Origin: Leptobrachium leishanense
Lineage: Eukaryota > Chordata > Amphibia > Anura > Megophryidae
NCBI GenBank assembly: GCA_009667805.1
Contig: CM019071.1
Span: 52,089,514 to 52,153,513 of the forward strand
DNA: 64,000 nucleotides
Direction: 5' to 3'
Part shown: positions 50,201 through 62,589 of the stretch, piece after piece
Numbering within the stretch: the stretch's first letter is position 1
Layout of the letters: the number at the start of each line of letters is the position of its first letter
Position numbers and translations under genes: made by a program
Notes under the pieces: model-generated
Database searches by the model: none
Told to the model about the DNA's origin: nothing
What the model saw: the letters and a program-made list of their open reading frames with translations, nothing else

Positions 50201-51640
50201 TAGAACAAGCTTAAACAGTAACCCTAACCCTAATCATAAAACATGAAGGAAGAGTAACCCTAATCATAAAACAAGAAGGAGTAACCCTAACCCTAAAACA
50301 AGAAGAAAGTGTAAACCTAACCTTAATCATAAAAGAAGAAAAAAGAGTAACCCTAATCATAAAACAAGAAGAAAGAGTAACCCTAACCCTCCCTAATCAT
50401 AAAACAAAAAGAAAGTGTAAACCTAACCTAATCATAAAACAAGAAGAAAGAGTAACCCTAACCTTAATCATAAAACAAGAAGAAAGAGTAACCCTAACCA
50501 TAAAACAAGAAGAAAGAGTAACCCTAACCCTAATCATAAAACAAGAAGAGTAACCATAATCATAAAACAAGAAGAAAGAATAACCCAAACCATAAAACAA
50601 GAAGAAAGAGTAACCCTAACCCTAATCATAAAACTAGAAGAAAGAGTAACCCTAACCAAGAGTAACCCTAACCCTAATCATAAAACAAGAAGAGTAACCA
50701 TAATCATAAAACAAGAAGAAAGAATAACCCTAATCATAAAACAAGAAGAAAGAATAACCCTAACCAAAATCATAAAACAAGAAGAAAGAATAACACTAAC
50801 CATAAAACAAAAAGCAAGAGTAACCCTAACCCTAATCATAAAACAAGAAGAAAGAGTAACCTTAACCCTAATCAAAAAAACAAGAAGAAAGAGTAACCAT
50901 AACCCTAATCATAAAACAAGAAGAAATAGTAATCCTAACCCTAATCATAAAACAAGAAGGAAGAGTACCCCTAACCCTAATCATAGAACAAGCTGAAACA
51001 GTAACCCTAACCCTAATCATAAAACATGAAGGAAGAGTAACTCTAATCATAAAACAACAAGAAGGAGTAACCCTAACCCTAATCATAAAACAAGAAGAAA
51101 GTGTAAACCTAACCTTAATCATAAAAGAAGAAAAAAGAGTAACCCTAATCATAAAACAAGAAGAAAGAGTAACCCTAACCCTCCCTAATCATAAAACAAG
51201 AAGAAAGAGTAACCCTAACCCTAATCATAAAACAAGAAGAAAGAGTAACCCTAACCTTAATCATAAAACAAGAAGAAAGAGTAACCCTAACCCTAATCAT
51301 AAAACAACAAGAAAGAGTAACCCTAATCACAAAACAAGAAAGAGTAACCCTAATCATAAAACAAGAAGAATGAGTAACCCTAACCCTAATCATAAAACAA
51401 GAAGAAAGTGCAAACCTAATCATAAAGCAAGAAGAAAGAGTAACCCTAACCCTAATCACAAAACAAGAAGAATGAGTAAACCTAACCCTAATCATAAAAC
51501 AAACTGAAATAGTATCCCTAATCCTCAAACACGCAGCAAAAGTAACCCTAACTCATATCATAAAACCATCAGAAATATTAACCCTATTCCTAGCTTTTAT
51601 CATAAAACAAGTAGCAAAGTAACCCTAATCAATTGACGTT
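47205..51640. repeat. telomere-like 36-bp satellite built of hexamers, 4.4 kb
   Basis: The main unit is TAACCC TAACCC TAATCA TAAAAC AAGAAG AAAGAG, six hexamers, about 120 units. Common length variants are 30 bp (one TAACCC fewer, or TAACCATAAAAC), i.e. they change by six. Most units keep AACCCTAA, the complement of the vertebrate telomeric TTAGGGTT core. A longer block with the sequence catagaacaagctgaaacag, then aaacatgaaggaagagtaac, recurs near 48300, 49320, 49895, 50200 and 50985, showing higher-order duplication. Long minus-strand frames are artefacts. Confidence 0.95.
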
Positions 51641-52085
51641 TTAGTATTAAAATCTAAAATGTTAGGGCGGGGCTATCTGGGAAGAGATCCAATCGCAACT
51701 AATCCCATGTATGAAAGAAATGATGAATTTTCCATATTCAGATACGATGTTACTCCAGGAGTATATAACGAATGCGGAAATTCCAGAGAAATGCTTAAAT
51801 TATGCAGAATACATTTTAAACCCAATAGAGTTTAGATAAAGGGACACTAACAAAAACTGTAACTAGATTACTTGTGCATTAAAAGTAAAACCACATAATA
51901 AACCACATCTAAAACACATGTCTTTAACCTATTCTTTAACTCATTAACTGTATCACTGAAACTCGCTGATTCGACTCCAGAGAACGACCTTAAATGCCAT
52001 TAACTATTTCATGTCTATTACATGTCTTCATATCTTATCTCCCCATTAAAATAGTGATCGAGACAGTTTTTTCTACATGTAAGAG
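51641..52085. other. spacer between two 36-bp arrays
   Basis: About 450 bp of non-tandem AT-rich DNA; no feature recognised. Confidence 0.3.
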
Positions 52086-53800
52086 TTTCTTTAACCCATT
52101 AATCACCTCACTATCAATTGAGCCCTTTAACCCATTAATCACCTGTCATTAGATCACTTTAACCCATTAGTCACCTTGCTTTCATTAGATCCTTAACCCA
52201 TTACTCAACTCCCTATCCTCACATCTCATTAACCCATTGATTACCGCACTGTCATTATCCATTTAACCCATTAATCACCTCACTGTCATTAGATCTCATT
52301 ATCCCACTAATCACTTGTCATTGGATTCTTTAACCCATTAATTACCTCACTGTCCTTAGATCCTTTTAACCCATTAATCACCTCACTGTCCTTAGATCCT
52401 TTTAACCCATTAATCACCTCACTGTCATTAGATCTCGTTATCCCACTAATCACTTGTCATTGGATTATTTAACTCATTAATTACCTCACTGTCCTTAGAT
52501 CCTTTTAACCCATTAATCACCTCACTGTCATTAGATCCCTTTAACCCATTAATCACCTCACTGTCATTAGATCCCTTTAACCCATTAATCATCTCACTGT
52601 CATTAGACACATTTATCCCACTAATCACTTGTCATTAGATCATTTAACCCATTAATCACCTCACTGTCATTAGATCCTTTTAACCCATTAATCACTTCAC
52701 TATCACTAGATTTCTTTATCCCACTAATCACTTGTCATGGGAATATTTAACTCATTAATCACCTTGTTGTCATTAGATCTGTTTAACCCAATAGTCATCT
52801 CACTGTCTTTAGGTCCCTTTAACCTATTCATCGCCTCACTGTTGTTACATCTCTTTAAGCCATTGATTACTTTGCTGTCATTATCCATTTAACCCATTAA
52901 TCACCTCACTGTCCTTTTTAAATCCTTTTAGCCCTTTAATCACCTCGCTGTCCTTAGATCCTTTTAACCCATTAATCATCTCACTGTCATTAGACACATT
53001 TAACCCATTAATCATCTCACTGTCATTAGACACATTTAACCCATTAATCACCTCACTGTCATAAGCTCCTTTTAACCCATTAATCACCTCACTATCACTA
53101 GATTTCTTTATCACTTATTTTCTTTAATCACTTGTCATTAGAATATTTAACTCATTAATCACCTTGTTGTCATTATAGATCCGTTTAACCCAATAGTCAT
53201 CTCACTGTCTTTAGGTCCCTTTAACCTATTCATCGCCTCACTGTTGTTACATCTCTTTAAGCCATTGATTACTTTGCTGTCATTATCCATTTAACCCATT
53301 AATCACCTCACTGTCATTAGATCCCTTTAATCCATTAATCACCTCACTGTCCTTCTTAAATCCTTTTAGCCCTTTAATCACCTCACTGTCCTTAGATCCC
53401 TTTAACCCATTGATCACCTCACTGTCCTTAGAACCTTTTAACCCATTAATCACCTCACTCTCCTTAGATCCCTTTAACCCATTAATCACCTCACTGTCAT
53501 TAGACACATTTATCCCTCTTATCACTTGTCATTAGATCATTTAACCCATTAGTCACCTCACTGTCAATAGATCTCTTAATCCGACTAATCACTTGTCATT
53601 AGGTTCTTTAACCCATTAATCACCTCACTGTCCTTAGATCCTTTTAACCCTTTAATCACCTCACTCTCCTTAGATCCCTTTAACCCATTAATCACCTCAC
53701 TGTCGTTAGACACATTTATCCCACTAATCACATGTCTTTAGATCATTTAACCCATTAGTCATCCCGCTGTCAATAGATTTCTTTAACCCATTGATTACCT
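52086..53800. repeat. second 36-bp satellite (TAACCCATTAATCACC), ~47 copies
   Basis: The unit contains taacccattaatcacctcac and tgtcattagatccttt, with deletion variants (cactaatcacttgtcattag). A ~380-bp block is duplicated at about 52735-52900 and 53120-53290 (catcgcctcactgttgttac, gccattgattactttgctgt). It lies 300 bp from the lrfn3 splice donor. Confidence 0.93.
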
Positions 53801-54012
53801 CACTGATATTCAATTTATTTAAGCAATTATTCACTGCGTTGTCATTGTGGCTGTTTATGACATTAAAGATATCAGTTGTTATCAGTCCCATCCAGTTTAA
53901 TGACACTTATTGGGGTTAGAGGGCCAGCTCTGTAACTGACCAATGACAGCACATTCCTTTGAGTTGAGCTACCCACAAATCCTTCAGAGACAAGGAATGT
54001 TAAGCCATTTAC

Positions 54013-55391
54013 CTGTAAATGAGGATATCATCCGATGAGCTATTGTACTGAATCTGGAACATCCTTATCCCGGCGATATGACTCTGGGGAGACCATTGGA
54101 TGAGAGCCGAGGATGAGGTCAGCTCTTTAACCACAACCTTCTTATCATGGAGAGGTTTTGTTTCATTCGACTTGGCTGGCGTCAGTATATCTGAAAGCCC
54201 TGACTCTTCCTTATCACAGTTGGTGCTGTTGGCAAGATTAGGGAATGGGTTTACAACGAGTTCCACTGCGGCTGTCGATTCCCCTGCCGGATTGGATGCA
54301 ATGCAGGTAAAGTTTCCTCGATCTGAGAACAGGGTTGTGAGGATATCCAAAGTCCCATTTTCATAGGACATAGTCCTAGTGCTATTGGGAACCAACTTCC
54401 CATCTGGTGAAATCCATCGCACATAAGGATCCGGATCACCCACAGCTTTGCACTTTAATGACACGCTTTGACCTTCCATGACGACCTGCTTCGGCGTTCG
54501 GTGAGTTATCATGGGAGAGTCACAAACAAACTCGTCTTCTTTTATCGACCAGAAGTACTTTCCCATGAGCTCTAAAGGTGAAGCACATGTTTCTAAGTCA
54601 TCCTCTCTGGTCAGACGTCGAAGCCACATCAACTCACAGTTGCAATGAAGAGGGTTCCCTCCAAAGCTGAGCACCAGGGAGATATGGTTGGAACTTTTAA
54701 GTCTGGCATAAATGGGGATCCTAGAAAACAATGGGTCCGGTGGGATTTTCTTCAGTTTATTGGAGGTCATGTCCAGTCTAGCCAACTTATGTAGATTTGA
54801 GAAGATCCCTTCAGGAATGTACTCAATGAGGTTATGGTCTAACCCTACACTGTTAACATTTGAAAGTCTACCAATTGTCTCCCATGGTATGGTCACTAGG
54901 TTGTTGTAGGATAAGTCCAAGTCCTCAAGCAGATCTATAAAATCTTCAAATGATCCCGGGGCTATGAAACTTAGCTGGTTGTTACTCAATATTAAATGTC
55001 GAAGATTGATAAGACCTTTAAAATGTTCCTCGTTGACGAATGTCAACCTGTTGCTATCCAAGTGCAAAGCGTGGAGGCCTTTCAGATCACAGAACGCATA
55101 AGGCATGACTTGACTAATTGTATTCCTGGAGAGAGTTAAGTGTATGAGTTCCGTCATATTTGCAAAATCTTTCTTTCGTAGGGTGGTTATGAAATTGTCC
55201 ATGAGTCTCAACTCAGCTGTTCTCCTGTCTATGGTTGGTGGGACAAACAGAAGGCCAGTCTTGGTACAAAGAATTGTGAAGGACGGAGACACGTTTTGGC
55301 AGGAGCATCTCTTGGGGCACATCATGGCCTTGAGCGACGTGCTTATCATTAGCAGACAAATGGCCAACCTTTCCATGGTCAGGTGTATAAC
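54013..55391 (-). CDS. lrfn3: LRFN3-like synaptic adhesion molecule, first coding exon (coding part 55376-54013)
   Basis: This exon encodes the outer part of a type I membrane adhesion protein of the LRFN/SALM family, which acts at neuronal surfaces and synapses. I start at the Met at 55376-55374: it sits in a strong Kozak context (ACCATGG) and is followed by a hydrophobic signal peptide (residues ~1-18). Visible domains: cysteine-rich LRRNT (C20, C24, C26, C37), about seven leucine-rich repeats (~52-220), LRRCT (C245, C247, C264, C285), an Ig domain (~290-375, disulfide C309-C358), and the start of FN3 from ~412. N-glycosylation sequons include N73, N331, N340, N355 and N383. A polypyrimidine-AG acceptor ends at 55392, 15 nt before the ATG, so a non-coding 5' exon lies upstream. 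The exon ends with an AG|GTAAAT donor, splitting codon 455. LRFN3 is chosen over LRFN1/2/5 because the segments [30 protein letters not shown] and LANSTNCD fit LRFN3 as I know it. The family is certain; the paralogue is likely. Confidence 0.93.
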
Positions 55392-57200
55392 CTGCAAATG
55401 AAGCACAAGAGATGGATTAAACATCTGAGCATGAACGAATCTACCACAAATAAATCGGCTTCAGTATTTTGCTTATTCGCTAACCTATGAATGTGCAACC
55501 AAATTGCACGAACGGTGAATATCACCATATCTGCAATTTTGGGGCAATACGTACATCCACAAAGCTGTAAAATGGCCAAATACAGGTGAATTGTCAGCGA
55601 AATACAGTGCAATTCGACCCAATTCGGCAGCACCGAAATTGTCCCATAGAGAATTAATGGGTTGTCTATGCAAAGACTGCCGAATCGTACCGAACTTTTG
55701 GCAAAATTACCTGATTTTCTGTGTTTGAATTCGACAGCCTTAAACTTGACAACTGCTTCAGCGGCTCCATTTTTGGTGAAATGCGTTGACCATTCAGTGA
55801 ATAGTGAATGCACCTTATTTTCGACAAAATGGAATTGCCGAAGTGTGTCCAAATGGGCTGAAATTTCGGTCAATGTTGGTGCGTAATAGACCTCTTAGAT
55901 GCACGTTGTAAGTATGAAATTGTGTTTTAAATAGTTAAACTTGCACTGGGGAGGAGGAAAAACCCATGGACGTGCTACATCGTTGTGTCTTATATGTTGC
56001 AGAATCGAGTGGCTAATTATCAGAGAGATATTTGCGTAGCTGGGTAACTCTTGGGTCGGGTGTCAAACAACACGAATGAATGTGCCCTCGGTGTTCTTGA
56101 TAGTTCCCGATTCGTTCACAATTTAATAAGCAGCTGGAAGTACTACATTAAATCTAATCATGAACAGGACTAGGTTATAGAAGCAGTGAGTAGTTTTGTG
56201 TCGAGTTGTCCGCACGTCCGATCCGCATTTTTATCGTTAATGAAAAGACACTAGAGTCTAATCTCAAGAGAAACTCAACCCACGAATACCTTTACAGATC
56301 GAGGTAATGGAAAGCCTTCCGAATTCTGTGTTTAACTATACGTGTCTGAACTGGGGTCATGTGTTGGTCTGGGTGATGGACAATATGAGTGGGCTTAGGG
56401 TAGAATCATGGTTCGGCAGGCTGTGGATGTGGCACTGCAAGGCAGGAGAGAACAGCTCTCTTCATTGACCCATTTCTTGAACATCATATAGATGGTGGGT
56501 TGATGGTGGGGGCAAGTAGGTCAATGAACCCATAGAGCCATAGTGCTGACCAAGCTAAACAAACCCTTTGATCAAGACAGCCCAATGGCCCATTGCCATT
56601 GATTCCTACTGGTATTTGTCTGGTCTGTCTAGTGGCCAGTCCAGGCCTGTTAACAACATTGGATGTTCTCAGTAACTAAGTATGTGAAGAAGACAAAGGC
56701 CTTACTTATAAGATAATAAGCATTCAATGCATTTGATATACAATATGGCGGCATTGCAAACGAAATACAGACAATGATTATTCAATATGTTCAATGGGTG
56801 GCATCAGCAAGAGAGCAAATGTGCCCCGGACATCAGGAGGCTCAGAATACATGAGAAAAGCAAAGGTCTCAGTGGGATTGCAGATTAGGATGATGAGGTG
56901 ATCACGAAGGTTGCTTTTGGGGAATGACTAGGGAAATTCGATAACCCAGAATACATTAGATAAGGGTTGAGAATCTCAGGAGATGAGGAAGGCATCTTGA
57001 AGGGGAATGTCTGGGTATGGGTGGGACCTTCTCAGTACCTGTAAAGAAAACCAAGTTGCATAAGCAAAAATTTGAGAGCTCTTCTCGACTCAACCAGTTA
57101 TTGATTAATATGGTGGAGACCAACTGGAAAAAACCTTCAGCTTTTTCTCTTCCTTATGTAGAGACACCTTCATCCAGGAATACAGAAGGAAGACATAGAG
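55392..57200. other. sequence upstream of the lrfn3 coding exon
   Basis: Bases 55440-55880 are MITE-like (aaattgcacgaacggtgaat, attcggcagcaccgaaattg). The rest is non-repetitive with no exon recognised. It is intron 1 if the 5' non-coding exon lies further upstream. Confidence 0.35.
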
Positions 57201-57339
57201 CAGGGCTGTCAAACTAGTGGCCCCCCAGATGTCAATGCCTACAAATTCCCAGAATTCTTTCAATGCAACAGATGGCAAGAGAATCATGGAAGTTGTAGTT
57301 TAGAAACATCTGGGAGGGGGTTGGAGTTTTGCAGCCCTG
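57201..57339. mobile_element. hAT-type MITE (139 bp)
   Basis: Ends CAGGGCTGTCAAACTAGTGG and ...GTTTTGCAGCCCTG. Flanks acatagag and atgtagag agree at 6 of 8 bases. Same family as 9103-9238. Confidence 0.7.
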
Positions 57340-57904
57340 ATGTAGAGTCTGGTATAGACCGTGGAGAAGAGAGGTGAGGTAGGGGTTATCCATAGGGACA
57401 AGAGAGTTTTTTTCCCCCTCAACCTCTTTTTTAAGGTCCCAGGCTTTACAAGAGTGTTTGCGGAGATACATATAACCTCAATTTCAAAAGCCATTGCACA
57501 TCCTGGAAGTGTCCCGGTTAAACATGTAATTTGTAATCTCAAGCACTAGATGGTACTGCGGCACCACTGGCAAGGACGTACAGAGGCTGATGTTTTTTGG
57601 CTTCTTTTACCGAATGACTATTGAGATACCCAGTAGCCCGGGGCTCCTCGGAAAGAACTGGTAGAAGGCTGGATGGCAAACTATCAAAGTATGCTGCATT
57701 ATGCTAGCTTCAGAAGATCACTGGAGGACCTCGGCATGAGGTAATTGACAGCAGACACTAAACTTTTAGCACATCAGATCTCAGTTCGGTATTGCAGAGA
57801 CACGCATGTTGTGAGCAAAGATAAGGAACATGTCGCCCACCTGGTCCGATCATAATTCTTCCACTGTGCTCCGAGCATTTTGAATCTCCCTAAATTAAGC
57901 AAGC

Positions 57905-58060
57905 TTTTATCAGCGGCACGGCTCAGCGCGGCTCAGCGCGGTTCATCACGGTTCATCGCGGCTCAGCGCGGCTCAGCGTGGCTCAGCGCGGCTCAGTGTG
58001 GTTCAGCGCGGTTCATCACGGTTCATCGCGGCTCAGCGCGGTTCAGCGCGGCACAGAGAG
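57905..58060. repeat. 10-bp minisatellite (CGGCTCAGCG), ~15 copies
   Basis: Decamers cggctcagcg, cggttcatca and cggttcatcg alternate in blocks. It is GC- and CpG-rich, unlike the AT-rich surroundings. The period is close to one DNA helical turn. Confidence 0.9.
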
Positions 58061-58199
58061 GTTTGTTTGCACCTATTGCTGTGGATGCCAGGGATGGAGG
58101 CTTTGGTCTGGAATTCCCAACTCTCCCCGATCTGCTCAGCGCAGGGATTTATTACACAAGGAAAGCATTCAAACACATTGTATGTCTGTGCAATGACAC

Positions 58200-58740
58200 A
58201 CTCACTGAGAGATACACACTGATAGCAATAAACACACACACAGCGACACATTAATTTTATAGAGAATAACACACTATTACACAATCTGACACAAAAGGCG
58301 CACACATACTGATACGCACTCTGACACTGATAGACACACATACTGATACACACAAACACACACATACTGATGCACACACACACACTTACTGATAATTTCT
58401 GATAAACACACACCCCTTTCTGATACACACACATACACACGCATAATGATACATACTGACACACACATACTGATACATACTGATACACACACATACTCAT
58501 ACACACAAACACACGCATAATGATACACATTCTAATAGTGTCAGAATGTGTGTGCCTTACACTAATAAACACACACAAAGTAACTGATAGACACTTTGAC
58601 TCTGAGACACACATACTGACACACACACATACTGATACACACAGACACACACAGGCACACATGACTGATATAGACTGTGACACTGTGACACAGACTCTGA
58701 AACGGATAGGCACACATATTGACAGACACACACATACTGA
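58200..58740. repeat. irregular ACACACATACTGAT repeat
   Basis: Degenerate mixture of CA runs and tactgatacacacacata phrases leading into the 45-bp array. It looks like the ancestral or decayed edge of that array. Confidence 0.8.
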
Positions 58741-60645
58741 TAATATTGATACACACATGGTGTTGCTGTTGATACACACTGGTGATAATATTGATACACA
58801 CATGGTGTTGCTATTGATACACACTGGTGATAATATTGATACACACTGGTGTTGCTATTGATACACACTGGTGATAATATTGATACATACTGGTGATAAT
58901 ATTGATACATACTGGTGATAATATTGATACACACTGGTGATAATATTGATACACACATAGTGTTGCTGTTGATACACACTGGTGATAATATTGATACACA
59001 CATGGTGTTGCTATTGATACACACTGGTGATAATATTGATACACACTGGTGTTGCTATTGATACACACTGGTGATAATATTGATACACACGTAGTGTTGC
59101 TGTTGATACACACTGGTGATAATATTGATACACACATGGTGTTGCTATTGATACACACTGGTGATAATATTGATACACACGTAGTGTTGCTGTTGATACA
59201 CACTGGTGATAATATTGATACACACATGGTGTTGCTATTGATACACACTGGTGATAATATTGATACACACATAGTGTTGCTGTTGATACACACTGGTGAT
59301 AATATTGATACACACATGGTGTTGCTATTGATACACACTGGTGATAATATTGATACACACTGGTGTTGCTATTGATACATACTGGTGACAATACTGATAC
59401 ACACAAGGTGTTGCTGTTGATACACACTGGTGATAATATTGATACACACATAGTGTTGCTGTTGATACACACTGGTGATAATATTGATACACACATGGTG
59501 TTGCTATTGATACACACTGGTGATAATATTGATACACACAAGGTGTTGCTATTGATACATACGGGTGATAATATTGATACACACATGGTGTTTCTGTTGA
59601 TACACACTGGTGATAATATTGATACACACATGGTGTTGCTGTTGATACACACTGGTGATAATATTGATACACACATGGTGTTGCTATTGATACACACTGG
59701 TGATAATATTGATACACACATGGTGTTTCTGTTGATACACACTGGTGATAATATTGATACACACATGGTGTTTCTGTTGATACACACTGGTGATAATATT
59801 GATACACACATGGTGTTGCTATTGATACACACTGGTGATAATATTGATACACACTGTTGTTGCTATTGATACATACTGGTGACAATACTGATACACACAA
59901 GGTGTTGCTATTGATACATACGGGTGATAATATTGATACACACATGGTGTTTCTGTTGATACACACTGGTGATAATATTGATACACACATGGTGTTGCTG
60001 TTGATACACACTGGTGATAATATTGATACACACATGGTGTTGCTGTTGATACACACTGGTGATAATATTGATACACACATGGTGTTTCTGTTGATACACA
60101 CTGGTGATAATATTGATACACACATGGTGTTGCTATTGATACACACTGGTGATAATATTGATACACACATGGTGTTGCTATTGATACACACTGGTGATAA
60201 TATTGATACACACATGGTGTTTCTGTTGATACACACTGGTGATAATATTGATACACACATGGTGTTGCTGTTGATACACACTGGTGATAATATTGATACA
60301 CACATGGTGTTGCTATTGATACACACTGGTGATAATATTGATACACACATGGTGTTGCTGTTGATACACACTGGTGATAATATTGATACACACATGGTGT
60401 TGCTATTGATACACACTGGTGATAATATTGATACACACATGGTGTTGCTATTGATACACACTGGTGATAATATTGATACACACATGGTGTTGCTGTTGAC
60501 ACACACTGGTGATAATATTGATACACACATGGTGTTGCTATTGATACACACTGGTGATAATATTGATACACACATGGTGTTGCTGTTGATACACACTGGT
60601 GATAATATTGATACACACATGGTGTTGCTATTGATACATACTTGC
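58741..60645. repeat. 45-bp satellite, ~42 copies, dimeric unit
   Basis: The unit consists of two related halves, tggtgataatattgatacac aca (23 bp) and tggtgttgctattgatacac ac (22 bp). Copies are highly uniform, with alternating gctattg / gctgttg / tctgttg variants suggesting multi-unit duplication. Three frames on the minus strand stay open for up to 431 codons; these are repeat translations, not genes. Confidence 0.95.
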
Positions 60646-61289
60646 CCTGGAGAAAAAAGACAAAACAGAACATTCTAGGTGACGTAGAGACAGCCGTGTA
60701 AAACATTGTAAAGCAGCAAACACAAAACACCAGTGAGCTCAGCAATTGCGAGTGACCTTGAGAGCGGCTGAAGATAATTATAATAGATGGACGAACAATG
60801 TTTGCAATTTTAAAGAGAACTGCCCTTTCACACCGACCGGGAGAGCTCTCCAGCGGGAATGTGTGTTTACAGAGGCGAAAGGTAAAGAAACGCCTACTCC
60901 TTCACAACACTGGAAGAGGAGAGGAGCAGGAAGAATAGGTTTACCAAACAATGCAGCGGAAACACATAGGGGTCTCAACACAAAGCACCGAAATTCAACG
61001 CAATTTCAGTGCTTTGCAATTCGACACGTTCCGGCAATTCCCTTTCGCCAAAAATACGGTTCATTCACTATTTATTGCGCGGTCGCCGCGTTTTTCCAAA
61101 ATTGGAGTTGCCGATGCAATAAATGGATGTTGGCGAAAAGCATCAAATTGCGCCAAGTAACCACGACGAATTCTACCGAAGTAAAAAAATAAGTAAGAAA
61201 TCTCCTATTTTCCTAATAGGAGGCTAAACCAATATAAATATATATATATATATATATATAATATATATATATATATATAAACCAATATT
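60646..61289. other. spacer with MITE-like remnant and TA microsatellite
   Basis: Bases 60955-61215 read like the AT-rich MITE family (gcaccgaaattcaacgcaat, ttcggtgctttgc-type phrases), ending tcctaataggagg. Bases 61228-61279 are (TA)n. No gene. Confidence 0.4.
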
Positions 61290-62365
61290 GTTGAATGGAT
61301 TAGGCAGTGGCTGAGTGACCGGCAACAGAGGGTTGTGGTAAATGAGTTTATTCGGCGCAAGGTCTTGTTACCAGTGGGGTACCTCAGGGGTCAGTACTTG
61401 GACCCATTCTCTTTAATATTTTTATTAGTGATATTGCAGAAGGTATTAATGGTAAAGTATGTCGTTTTGCTGATGACACAAAGATTTGCAACAGGGTTGA
61501 CGTTCCTGGAGGGATCAGCCAAATGACAAATGATTTAGGTAAACTAAAAAAATGGTGGGAGCTGTGGCAATTGAGTTTTAATGTGGATAAGTGCAAGATA
61601 ATGCACCTGGGACGTAAAAACCCAAGGGCTGAAGATAGAATATTTGATACATCTGAGGGTTGGGATTTAGGGGTTATTATTTCAGAGGATCTAAAGGTAA
61701 GTAGTCAATGTAATAGAGCAGCAGGAAATGCTGGCAGAATGCTTGAAATGCTGGCAGAATGCTTGGTTGTGTAGGGAGAGGTATTAGCAGTAGGAAAAGG
61801 GAAGTGCTCATGCCACTGTACAGAGCACTGGTGAGACCTCACTTGGAGTACTGTGTGCAGTACTGGAGACCGTATCTCCAGAAGGATATAGACATCTTAG
61901 AGAGAGTTCAGAGAAGGGCTACTAAAATGGTGTACGGCTTGAAGGAGAAAAGTTACCAGGAAAGGGTTAATGATCTTAACATGTACAGCTTAGAAAAAAG
62001 ACGAGACAGAGGAGATATGATAGAAACATTTAAATACGTAAAGGGAATCCACAAGGTAGAGGAAGGGAGTATATTTAAAAGGAAACAAAGTAGCAAAACA
62101 AGAGGACATAGTCTTAGATTAGAGGGGCAAAGGTTTAAAAGTAACATCAGGAAGCATTATTTTACTGAGAGGGTGGTGGATACATGGAACAGTCTTCCAG
62201 TTGAAGTGGTAGATGCCAAAACAGTGATTGAATTTAAGCAGGCATGGGATAGGCATAAGGCTATCCTAAACAAAAGATAAATCCAGGTAAAGTATCCATG
62301 TAATTGGGCAGACTAGATGGGCCGAAAGGTTCTTATCTGCCGACATTTTTCTGTTTCTATGTCTA
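61290..62365 (+). pseudogene. CR1 LINE, 5'-truncated, C-terminal reverse transcriptase and 3' end
   Basis: Plus-strand reading enters at the turn before the RT core (QGSVLGPILFNIF in a shifted frame near 61388), then FADDTKI at about 61463 (the catalytic YADD-type box). It continues through KCKIMHLGRKNP, LGVIISEDLK, RALVRPHLEYCVQYW and QRRATKMVYGL to TWNSLPVEVV, stopping at 62280. The 3' tail (gactagatgggccgaaaggt, tctgtttctatg) is the amphibian CR1 end. A 20-bp tandem duplication (gaaatgctggcagaatgctt, ~61725-61765) and an earlier indel break the frame, so it is dead. Confidence 0.92.
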
Positions 62366-62589
62366 AATGTAGCAAAAAAATTGTCTAGATAATAAAAACG
62401 GTCCTTTAAAAAGTAATTAAAAGGTCTGTTACAAAATAAAAAAAAAAGTTTTTTTTTAAAGTGTTTTAAAAAATACAAAGAGATCTTTTAAAATAAAAAA
62501 GTTTTTGTAAAAAAACTAAAATAATAAATAGTCTTTAGAAAAAAAAAATCCATTTATTACATTGAAACCTATGGGATTCGCCTGTTTAA
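62366..62589. other. AT-rich MITE remnant
   Basis: Phrases ggtctgttacaaaataaaaa and cattgaaacctatgggattc match the interior of the CAGGGTTATTC family. Confidence 0.45.

Noticed and set aside
47043..51528. Several 100-210-codon open frames of repeated basic/hydrophobic motifs
   Set aside because: They follow the 36-bp telomere-like unit on both strands; no start context, splice signals or domain.
54009..55424. Start codon at the first in-frame Met (55424), 16 codons upstream
   Set aside because: A splice acceptor lies at 55392 between it and the Kozak-context ATG at 55376; the upstream codons are intron sequence.
58033..60745. Long overlapping open frames (up to 431 codons) on both strands
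   Set aside because: They are translations of a 45-bp repeat, a multiple of three, open in several frames on both strands with no independent gene signal.
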